17,488 nt of DNA, from contig DJRK01000048.1 in NCBI GenBank assembly GCA_002440065.1, positions 1-17,488 on the forward strand, read 5' to 3'. The position numbers and the translations under genes were made by a program. The stretch comes from Atopobium sp. UBA6362 (GTDB taxonomy: Bacteria > Actinomycetota > Coriobacteriia > Coriobacteriales > Atopobiaceae). Below, in pieces: positions 6,971 through 12,979 of the stretch. Numbering within the stretch: position 1 is the first letter of the stretch; every line of letters starts with the position of its first letter. Below the pieces are notes generated by a model that worked only from the letters and a program-made list of their open reading frames with translations, searched no databases and had not been told where the DNA came from.

Positions 6971-6978
6971 GGCTAGGG

Positions 6979-8082
6979 CTACTGAGCGTCGTCGTCGGAA
7001 TCAAGGGCTCCCTCAACGGGCTCGCCCACTCGCTCGTCGCCGAGCTCGAGGCCGCAGGCAACACGAACCTTATGCTCGATCTCGTCACGGAGGTCAGGGT
7101 TGGCGGCGAGGAAAGCCTTGGCCGCCTCGCGGCCCTGGCCCAGACGGTCGTCACCATAGGAGAACCAAGCGCCGGACTTCTCGACCACACCGTAATCGAC
7201 GGCCATATCGAGAATCGAGCCCTCCTTGGAGATGCCCTGACCGTACATGATGTCGAACTCGCACTGCTTGAAGGGAGGGGCGACCTTGTTCTTGACGACC
7301 TTGACGCGCACCCTGTTGCCGATGATCTCTTTGTCTTCCTTAATGGAATCGATGCGACGGATATCGAGGCGAACCGAGGAGAAGAACTTGAGCGCGCGGC
7401 CACCGGGCGTCGTCTCGGGATTGCCGAACATGACGCCGATCTTCTCGCGAAGCTGGTTGATGAAGATACAGGTGGTGTTGGACTTGGAAAGGGAGCCGGC
7501 GAGCTTGCGGAGCGCCTGACTCATGAGACGGGCCTGAAGGCCAACGGTCGAGTCGCCGATCTCGCCCTCGATCTCGGCTCGAGGGGTAAGGGCGGCAACG
7601 GAGTCGATGACGACGACATCGATGGCGCCGGATCGAACGAGCATGTCGCAGATCTCGAGCGCCTGCTCGCCTGTATCAGGCTGGGAGATGAGCACTTCGT
7701 CGATGTCCACGCCGATCCTCGCGGCATAACCGGGGTCAAGGGCGTGCTCGGCGTCGATGAAGGCGACGACGCCGCCCATGGCCTGGGCCTCAGCGAGGAT
7801 CTCGAGAGAAAGGGTCGTCTTGCCGGAAGACTCGGGACCGTAGATCTCTACGATACGGCCGCGAGGAACTCCGCCGATGCCCAAAGCGGCGTCGAGGGCA
7901 AGGGCGCCGGTGGGGATGGCCTCGACCTCATAAGAAGGTCCGTCGTCGCCGAACTTCATGATGGAGCCCTTGCCGAATTTCTTCTCGATCTCCTTGGTGG
8001 TCTCCTCGATGACCTTGGTACGCTCCGCACCTTCGGTACGGGGCCGGATCTCCTTGCTAATGGTGCCCTTAGCCTTTGCCAT
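6979..8082 (-). CDS. recA: Recombinase RecA
   Basis: RecA forms ATP-dependent filaments on single-stranded DNA. It catalyses strand exchange and stimulates LexA self-cleavage in the SOS response. The 367-residue product carries Walker A GPESSGKTT (residues 82-90), FIDAEHALDP, the Walker B region VVVIDSVAALTPRAEIEGE (from 156), the L2 region with NQLREKIGVMFGNPETTPGG, and an acidic tail ending DSDDDAQ. The N-terminal segment is somewhat longer than in E. coli RecA. I chose the ATG at 8082 because AAGGAG lies six bases upstream. An in-frame ATG at 8103 would fall at the predicted transcription start. recX follows after 8 bases. The promoter carries a LexA-type operator, so SOS induction is expected. 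Confidence 0.98.
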   Translation of the reverse strand: MAKAKGTISKEIRPRTEGAERTKVIEETTKEIEKKFGKGSIMKFGDDGPSYEVEAIPTGALALDAALGIGGVPRGRIVEIYGPESSGKTTLSLEILAEAQAMGGVVAFIDAEHALDPGYAARIGVDIDEVLISQPDTGEQALEICDMLVRSGAIDVVVIDSVAALTPRAEIEGEIGDSTVGLQARLMSQALRKLAGSLSKSNTTCIFINQLREKIGVMFGNPETTPGGRALKFFSSVRLDIRRIDSIKEDKEIIGNRVRVKVVKNKVAPPFKQCEFDIMYGQGISKEGSILDMAVDYGVVEKSGAWFSYGDDRLGQGREAAKAFLAANPDLRDEIEHKVRVACGLELGDERVGEPVEGALDSDDDAQ

Positions 8083-8096
8083 GTGCCTCTCCTTAT

Positions 8097-8110
8097 CGAA
8101 CATTCTTTCT
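8097..8110. promoter_or_regulatory. Degenerate second LexA-like operator
   Basis: GAAC-ATTC-TTTC differs from the GAAC-N4-GTTC core by one base. It spans the predicted recA transcription start, 24 bases centre to centre from the perfect site. It may be a second weak LexA site or chance. Confidence 0.3.
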
Positions 8111-8112
8111 CA

Positions 8113-8141
8113 ATAGTAATCGAACAGCCGTTCCTGGTCAA
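8113..8141 (-). promoter_or_regulatory. recA promoter
   Basis: On the minus strand TTGACC (8141-8136, 5 of 6) and TACTAT (8118-8113, 4 of 6) are separated by exactly 17 bases. The predicted start is near 8106, giving a leader of about 25 bases that ends in AAGGAG before the recA ATG. A perfect LexA core lies in the spacer. Confidence 0.78.
8121..8134. promoter_or_regulatory. LexA operator (SOS box) of recA
   Basis: CGAACAGCCGTTCC contains GAAC-N4-GTTC, the core of the Gram-positive SOS box (CGAAC-N4-GTTCG), with only the outermost base off. It sits in the spacer between the -35 and -10 elements, where a bound repressor would exclude RNA polymerase. Its place in front of recA makes chance occurrence unlikely. 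Confidence 0.85.
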
Positions 8142-8200
8142 CCAAGTGATTCCAGCGTAGCAGGCCAAACTTGCAGCACGCTGACAGCAAACGGGCAGAT

Positions 8201-8215
8201 AACTTGCAGAAAGTT
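8201..8215. repeat. Inverted repeat upstream of recA
   Basis: AACTT-GCAGA-AAGTT is a 5-bp inverted repeat in the cinA-recA gap. Its left part, AACTTGCAG, recurs as a direct repeat at 8168-8176. It lies upstream of the recA -35 and downstream of the cinA terminator-like hairpin. No function can be assigned. Confidence 0.3.
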
Positions 8216-8232
8216 AGCGGCATTTCATCAAA

Positions 8233-8264
8233 ATCCCCCCGAAGCCTCAAAGCAACAGGGGGAT
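8233..8264 (-). terminator. Terminator-like hairpin after cinA
   Basis: On the minus strand ATCCCCC (8264-8258) can pair with GGGGGAT (8239-8233), giving a 7-bp stem with an 18-base loop that holds a small inner GCT/GGC stem. A short TTT tract follows. It lies 35 bases past the cinA stop and upstream of the recA promoter, so it would separate the long rnj-cinA operon from recA. The loop is long and the T-run short, so efficiency is uncertain. Confidence 0.5.
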
Positions 8265-8299
8265 CAAATAACGGGGCAAGTCGTAATTCCTAGAGCAAC

Positions 8300-8836
8300 C
8301 TAAGAACGCTGACCAAGAAGCTCCACAATACCTTCATGCAGTAGCCCGATCGCCGCATGGCAGGCTTGACGCCTCACCTCGGCACGCGGCCCATCGAAGC
8401 AGAAAAGCCGCGACTGAGCAGAGGCCACAGAATCGCGGGCCATCCAGACGGTACCGACGGGTTTTCCCGGCTCGGCGCCGCCGGGCCCCGCGATTCCGGT
8501 GATCGATGCGGCAACGTCGCAGGAAAGAACAGCGCGTGCACCGCGGGCCATCGCAAGGGCGCACTCCGAGGAAACCGCTCCTATCTCGGGCACGTCGAGA
8601 AGGCCCTCGTAAGGCACCTTGAGCACGTCATGCTTGACGGGAATCGCGTAACTCACGACGCCGCCCCTCACAACGGCGGAGGAACCGGGGACCGCGGTCA
8701 AACAGCCGCTTACGAGGCCACCCGTACAAGACTCGGCGCAGCCGACCGTAAGTCCGGCGCCGGCACAAAGCTCAACGAGCCGCGCCGCCTCGTCATAAAG
8801 AGAGGGATCGTGATCGAGGATGGTTTTCTCATCCAT
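8300..8836 (-). CDS. pncC: Nicotinamide-nucleotide amidohydrolase (stand-alone CinA C-terminal domain, PncC)
   Basis: This 178-residue protein is only the C-terminal domain of CinA. The domain hydrolyses nicotinamide mononucleotide to nicotinic acid mononucleotide and ammonia in NAD recycling. Conserved segments include CAESCTGGLVSG (33-44), GGVVSYAIPVKHDVL (58-72) and SITGIAGPGGAEPGKPVGTV (111-130). The N-terminal molybdopterin-binding-like domain of full CinA is absent, and there is no sign of it upstream, where pgsA begins. The ATG at 8836 lies 4 bases after the pgsA stop, and GAGGAGG within the last pgsA codons serves as Shine-Dalgarno. A longer in-frame extension to 8989 would run antisense-like through pgsA and is not credible. 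It is the last gene of the rnj operon. Confidence 0.93.
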   Translation of the reverse strand: MDEKTILDHDPSLYDEAARLVELCAGAGLTVGCAESCTGGLVSGCLTAVPGSSAVVRGGVVSYAIPVKHDVLKVPYEGLLDVPEIGAVSSECALAMARGARAVLSCDVAASITGIAGPGGAEPGKPVGTVWMARDSVASAQSRLFCFDGPRAEVRRQACHAAIGLLHEGIVELLGQRS

Positions 8837-8840
8837 TGCC

Positions 8841-9440
8841 CTAGGCCTCCTCGGAAAGGTACTTCCAGGATTTCGCGAAATAGTCGAAGCCGGACCAAGC
8901 CGTGAGGATAACGGCGATGAGCAGCACGATGTTGAAAAGAACAGAGAGCCCCTGGGCGGCAACAGAGCCAGAAGGCAGCGAGGCCACAAACAGAAGGCCG
9001 CAGATGGAGACCATCGTGGTCGCCGTCTTCCATTTACCCAAATTGCTCGCCGCGATGACGACGCCCTTGGAAGCGACGACCATGCGCAGGCCGGACACGA
9101 GAAACTCGCGTGCGACGACGACGAGGAGCACCCACGAGGAAACGAAGCCGTGCTCGAGGAGGAAGCAGAGAGCGACGACGACTGCGAGCTTGTCCGCGAT
9201 GGGATCGAGGAACTTGCCGAATGTGGTCACCTCACCGCGCGAGCGAGCGAGATACCCATCGAGTTTATCGGTAAGCGAAATAAGGACGAACGCGGCGAAG
9301 ACGAACATGCCGGGCCAAGAGACGACCTCGCCGCCACGCTCCCCCACCAACTCGGCTAGAAACAGCCATACGGGGACGAGCGCAACGCGAACGCACGTGA
9401 CGATATTGGCAGGGGTCCAGATGCCCTTCTTTGAAGACAT
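8841..9440 (-). CDS. pgsA: CDP-diacylglycerol-glycerol-3-phosphate 3-phosphatidyltransferase PgsA
   Basis: PgsA makes phosphatidylglycerol phosphate from CDP-diacylglycerol and glycerol-3-phosphate, the committed step to phosphatidylglycerol, in the cytoplasmic membrane. The 199-residue product has several hydrophobic helices and the complete CDP-alcohol phosphotransferase motif D58-x2-D61-G62-x2-A65-R66-x8-G75-x3-D79-x3-D83. The N-terminus has the usual TPANIVTCVRV, and VVAREFLVSGLRM follows the motif. These features favour PgsA over cardiolipin or phosphatidylinositol enzymes of the same superfamily, though substrate cannot be proven by sequence. The ATG at 9440 lies 3 bases after the rimO stop, with GGAGG 11 bases upstream. 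rimO-pgsA-cinA is a common neighbourhood. Confidence 0.95.
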   Translation of the reverse strand: MSSKKGIWTPANIVTCVRVALVPVWLFLAELVGERGGEVVSWPGMFVFAAFVLISLTDKLDGYLARSRGEVTTFGKFLDPIADKLAVVVALCFLLEHGFVSSWVLLVVVAREFLVSGLRMVVASKGVVIAASNLGKWKTATTMVSICGLLFVASLPSGSVAAQGLSVLFNIVLLIAVILTAWSGFDYFAKSWKYLSEEA

Positions 9441-9443
9441 GCC

Positions 9444-10781
9444 TTAGTCCGCCTCCACGATGCGCCCGACCATCTCGTAACAGAAAGAATCGACGAGCTC
9501 GACCTCTACGACGTCGCCGACGGCGGCCTCACCCGAGGCGATATGGACCGCACCGTCGCAATCGGGCGCCTGGAACCAAGTGTGGCCGATCAGCTCGACG
9601 CCATCATCGGTCTCCTCGACCCCGTCAATGATGACGCGGGCGCGCTCGCCCACGTGCTTTGCGGTAGCGGAGAAGCCGAGCTCTTCAACGAGGTCGATCA
9701 GGCGCTGGGTACGCTCGAGCTTGACGTCCTCGGGAACCTGGCCCTCCATACGGGCGGCCTTCGTCCCCTCCTCCTGGGAGTAGGAGAAGACGGAGGTGTA
9801 GTCGAACTCCTCCTCCTGGATGAAGTCGTAGAGCTCGTCGGCCTCCTCGTCCGTCTCGCCCGGGAAGCCGCACATACCCGTCGTGCGCAGCACCATGCCC
9901 GGGATCTCCTTGCGAAGACGGGCAAAGAGCTCGTGGAGCTGCTTGGGCGAGCCGGAGCGGCCCATCGACTTGAGGACGCGCTCGGAGCAGTGCTGGATGG
10001 GGATGTCGATATAGGGAAGGACCTCGGGGACGTCGCGGATCGTGGCGATGAGCTCGTCGGTCATGCCCTCGGGCTGGAGATAGAGCACGCGTACCCAACC
10101 GCCATAGGGGCGCACTTCCTCGGCCACGAGGCGAAGCAGCTTTGCCAGGGTCTCGTCGCCCTCGAAGTCGGAGCCCCAGATACCCGTGTCCTGGCCGATG
10201 AGCACGATCTCGCGCACGCCGCCCTCAAGGAGCGAGTGGACCTCGGCGAGGATATCCTTCGCGGGGCGCGAATAATACCGCCCGCGAATGTACGGGATGG
10301 CGCAGAACGCGCAGAAGCGGTCGCAGCCCTCGGAGATCTTCACGAAGGCGGATGCCCCGTCGACGGTCCTTAACGGGGCATCCATCGCCACGGCAGAAGC
10401 CGAGACGCCCAGGATTCCGCTCACGACGTCGACGATGCCGTCCTCGTCCTCGGCGCGAACGAAGGCCGCGACCTCGGGCAGCTGCTCGGGAAGGTCGTCG
10501 CCGTAGCGGGAGGGGACGCAGCCGCACATAACGATGGGCAGGTTGCGGACACCCTCGCTGCGGGACTCGGCAAGCTCGAGCGTCGCCTCGACGGACTCCT
10601 CGGTGGCCGACGCCAAGAAGGAGCAGGTGTTGACGATCGCCACATCGGCGTCATCGACCGCGTCGGTCTCCGCAAAACCGGAGGCGAGGAGCAAGGCGCG
10701 CATGCGATCGGTGTCGACCTCGTTCTTCGCGCAACCGAGCGTGATGAAGAGGACATTTCCGAGACGGTTCATTGTGGGCAT
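9444..10781 (-). CDS. rimO: Ribosomal protein uS12 methylthiotransferase RimO
   Basis: RimO is a radical-SAM enzyme that methylthiolates a conserved aspartate of ribosomal protein uS12. The 445-residue product has the same layout as MiaB. Auxiliary-cluster cysteines are C17 (TLGCAKNEVD), C53 (NTCSF) and C88 (CGCVPSRYG). The radical-SAM motif is C153-x3-C157-x2-C160 (GCDRFCAFCAIPYIRGR). FPGETDEEADEL and a C-terminal TRAM-like domain follow. TLGCAKN and AIPYIRGRY distinguish it from the MiaB copy at 1635-2999 (TFGCQMN, YCIVPYVRG). The ATG at 10781 is preferred because GCAGG lies 8 bases upstream. The next ATG, 3 codons in, has no such site. It is in the rnj-cinA operon. Confidence 0.96.
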   Translation of the reverse strand: MPTMNRLGNVLFITLGCAKNEVDTDRMRALLLASGFAETDAVDDADVAIVNTCSFLASATEESVEATLELAESRSEGVRNLPIVMCGCVPSRYGDDLPEQLPEVAAFVRAEDEDGIVDVVSGILGVSASAVAMDAPLRTVDGASAFVKISEGCDRFCAFCAIPYIRGRYYSRPAKDILAEVHSLLEGGVREIVLIGQDTGIWGSDFEGDETLAKLLRLVAEEVRPYGGWVRVLYLQPEGMTDELIATIRDVPEVLPYIDIPIQHCSERVLKSMGRSGSPKQLHELFARLRKEIPGMVLRTTGMCGFPGETDEEADELYDFIQEEEFDYTSVFSYSQEEGTKAARMEGQVPEDVKLERTQRLIDLVEELGFSATAKHVGERARVIIDGVEETDDGVELIGHTWFQAPDCDGAVHIASGEAAVGDVVEVELVDSFCYEMVGRIVEAD

Positions 10782-10802
10782 AGAGAAGGCCTGCCTTTGT
10801 CT

Positions 10803-11300
10803 TTATCGATAGTTCACGTACTGAAGGGGCTGGCCATAGTCGGCCTGCTTGAGGTGGGCGATGACCTCCTGGAGGACATCGCGCGAAGCGGAGGAGACGC
10901 GCAGCTTGTCGCCCTCGACCAAAGGCTTGCACTTGAGCTTGAGGTCGCGGATGTCCTTGGAGATCTTCTTTGCCGTGTCCTGGTCGATGCCCTGGACGAT
11001 ATGGCCGGACTGCCTGACGGACATGCCCGTCGCGGCCTGCGGGTCGTCCCAACGCACGGCCGAGAGATCGATACCGCGCTTCACGAGCTTGGAGCCCAGG
11101 ATGTCGCGGACCTGGCCGGCGACGAACTCGGAAGGCGCCTCGATCTTGAAGCTCCCGTCCTTCTTGGAAAGCTCGAGCGTGGCGCCCGTGCCCTTGAGGT
11201 CATAACGCTGGGTGAGCTCTCGGGAGGCCTGCTGGTACGCGTTGTCGACCTCCTGCATATCGACGGTCGAGACAACGTCGAAGCTGGATTCCTTTGCCAT
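10803..11300 (-). CDS. yajQ: YajQ family nucleotide-binding protein
   Basis: This 165-residue cytoplasmic protein matches the YajQ (UPF0234) family over its whole length. It has the start AKESSFDVVSTVDMQEVDNA, then REL-TQRYDLKG, a central GSKLVKRGIDLSA, QGIDQDTAKKI-KDI, and a C-terminal DVLQEVIAHLKQADYGQPLQYVNYR. Family members fold as two RNP-like domains. One in Xanthomonas binds cyclic di-GMP, but the role in other bacteria is unsettled. The ATG at 11300 has AGGAG seven bases upstream. It sits between the rodZ-like gene (44 bases upstream) and rimO (21 bases downstream) in the same orientation. No separate promoter is evident. Confidence 0.95.
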   Translation of the reverse strand: MAKESSFDVVSTVDMQEVDNAYQQASRELTQRYDLKGTGATLELSKKDGSFKIEAPSEFVAGQVRDILGSKLVKRGIDLSAVRWDDPQAATGMSVRQSGHIVQGIDQDTAKKISKDIRDLKLKCKPLVEGDKLRVSSASRDVLQEVIAHLKQADYGQPLQYVNYR

Positions 11301-11344
11301 GGTTCAACTCCTGTTCGCGCCGTGGCGCATCGGGGGTGTCGTAC

Positions 11345-12973
11345 TTACTCGGTGGTTTCGGCGGACGTAGCAGCAGCGTCATCCGTGGAAGCGGAGCCGT
11401 CGGAGGACTTGCTCACGTCGTCGGTCGTGGTCTCGGGCGGCTTCGTCCCCTTGACGGAAAGCGAGCCCAGGCCGGAGGCCTTGGACGTGAAGGCGACGTT
11501 CGCGCCGTTGTTCGTCACCGTCACGGCTGAGGGGTCGCCCGCCTGCACCGTAAGCGAATCGGTGACGGTGAACTCCTGCTCCCAGGGGCCGGTCACGGAG
11601 TCCGCGATCGCGCTCTTGCCGTCGCAGGTGATCTCGAGCCAGGTATAGGAACCGCTCTGGACCGAAACCTTCACGACCGTGGGCACGTAGGTCGCGGCGC
11701 TGTTCGAGGCGGAGGCGTCCGTTGAGGTCTGCTGCGTGGTCGACAAGCCGTCGCCGCCCGTCGTCCCCGTCGTAGACGTCGTGGTGGTGGACGTCGTCCC
11801 AGTCCCTGTGGACCCCGTACCCGCAGAGCCTTCATCGGTCTGCGCGTTCGAGTTCACCGTGACCGCCTTGGTATCGGGCGCGGAAGTGTTCTTGTTCACG
11901 CACGAGCTCACCGCGAAGGAGAGGATGAGCATAAGGATCACGCAGAGAAGCACGACGATAGCGAAGATAGAGCGCCGAGGATCCGAGAAGAACCCCTGCA
12001 CGGCACCGGCCGGGCCCGAGGGGCGGCGGCGATTGGGGCCTCCGCCCGCGCGCCCTTGCGCCCCCCTGCCGGACGGCGCGTAGTCGGAGCCGGAGCGCCT
12101 GCGGACGTTCGGCCGCTCCATGTTCGCGATGTTGCGGGAGGACCTTCTGCCGGAGATGGTGGAGGCCCGCTCGTAGGGGTTCGCGCGGTCGTCGAAGCGC
12201 ATGTCGTCGGTGTACTCGCGAGGGCGGACGTTCCTTGTGCTCACGTCGTCGCGCACGAACCTGCCGCCGTCGCGGCGCTGGACATCGTAGTAGGAGTCGT
12301 CGAGCCCCTGCATCTCGGAAGAGAGCAGACGCCGGGACGGATCGGAGATGTCGCTCCGCCTGCGTTGCGCGTTGCGGCGGCGCTGGCGCTCGGCCTTGTT
12401 GGAATAGGTCGACTGGGCGCGCTCGGTCCTCTGGGGCGAGTTGTAGGGCCGGCGCTGCCCGTTAGCCGCCTGCTGCGCGGCATAGGCGGAGGCGGCGGAG
12501 GGGCCCGAGCCGGCCAAGGGCACCGACCGGCGCGGCTTCGCAGGGGTCGTGGTCGCGAAAGCGCCCATGTCGCCGGCAGGGCCGCCCGCGGTCGGGAGGA
12601 GGCCGTGGTACTCGACGTAGGCTTTGGGCCTGGAGCCGACCTCGTTCACGACGTCGTAGCCCTTGATGCCGCGGCCCATCTGGGCGTCGCGGGTACGGCG
12701 GCGCAGCTCATGCGAGCTGGAGCCGTTGACGCTCTCATAAAGCTCTTCTTGGAAATAGTCGACGACCTCGCGCGGGTTGAGCCCGAGGTAGCGGGCATAC
12801 GACGACAGCATGCCCTGGGCGTAGCCGCTCTGGGGCATCCTGTCGAAGTCGCCCTCCTCGAACGCGATGAGGACGTCTTCCCTGAGCTTCAAGATACGAG
12901 AAGCCTGTTCAATCGAGAGGCCCAGCTGCTGCCTTCGCGAGCTGAGCATCTCGCTGAAACGAGGGCGAGACAT
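11345..12973 (-). CDS. rodZ: RodZ-like membrane protein with N-terminal helix-turn-helix
   Basis: RodZ links the MreB cytoskeleton to the membrane and helps set rod shape. The architecture here matches. It has an HTH_25-type helix-turn-helix (residues about 5-80, LSIEQASRILKLREDVLIAF), one membrane segment (about 335-357, SIFAIVVLLCVILMLI) and a periplasmic DUF4115-like beta domain (about 430-510, KVSVQSGSYTWLEITCDG). At 542 residues it is longer than most RodZ proteins, owing to a 250-residue Arg/Ser/Asp-rich cytoplasmic linker and a Thr/Gly/Ser-rich external linker at about 380-425. The ATG at 12973 follows the ftsK stop by 6 bases, with GGGAGG and AAGGAG upstream. No mreB is in view, so a shape role is inferred from family. 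Confidence 0.82.
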   Translation of the reverse strand: MSRPRFSEMLSSRRQQLGLSIEQASRILKLREDVLIAFEEGDFDRMPQSGYAQGMLSSYARYLGLNPREVVDYFQEELYESVNGSSSHELRRRTRDAQMGRGIKGYDVVNEVGSRPKAYVEYHGLLPTAGGPAGDMGAFATTTPAKPRRSVPLAGSGPSAASAYAAQQAANGQRRPYNSPQRTERAQSTYSNKAERQRRRNAQRRRSDISDPSRRLLSSEMQGLDDSYYDVQRRDGGRFVRDDVSTRNVRPREYTDDMRFDDRANPYERASTISGRRSSRNIANMERPNVRRRSGSDYAPSGRGAQGRAGGGPNRRRPSGPAGAVQGFFSDPRRSIFAIVVLLCVILMLILSFAVSSCVNKNTSAPDTKAVTVNSNAQTDEGSAGTGSTGTGTTSTTTTSTTGTTGGDGLSTTQQTSTDASASNSAATYVPTVVKVSVQSGSYTWLEITCDGKSAIADSVTGPWEQEFTVTDSLTVQAGDPSAVTVTNNGANVAFTSKASGLGSLSVKGTKPPETTTDDVSKSSDGSASTDDAAATSAETTE

Positions 12974-12979
12974 TGCTCC

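Noticed and set aside
8083..8103. Longer recA starting at ATG 8103
   Set aside because: It would begin at about the predicted transcription start and precede the strong AAGGAG site that serves the ATG at 8082.
6817..8160. Open frame of 447 codons on the plus strand
   Set aside because: Antisense to recA and recX, with no recognisable domain. It also crosses the recA promoter and LexA box.
8837..8989. Longer cinA/pncC starting at 8989
   Set aside because: It would overlap pgsA by about 150 bases. The added residues resemble no family, and GAGGAGG precedes the ATG at 8836.
11735..11830. Repetitive DNA resembling a tandem repeat
   Set aside because: It encodes the Thr/Gly/Ser linker of the rodZ-like protein in frame. 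The units are irregular and show no sign of a phase-variable tract.
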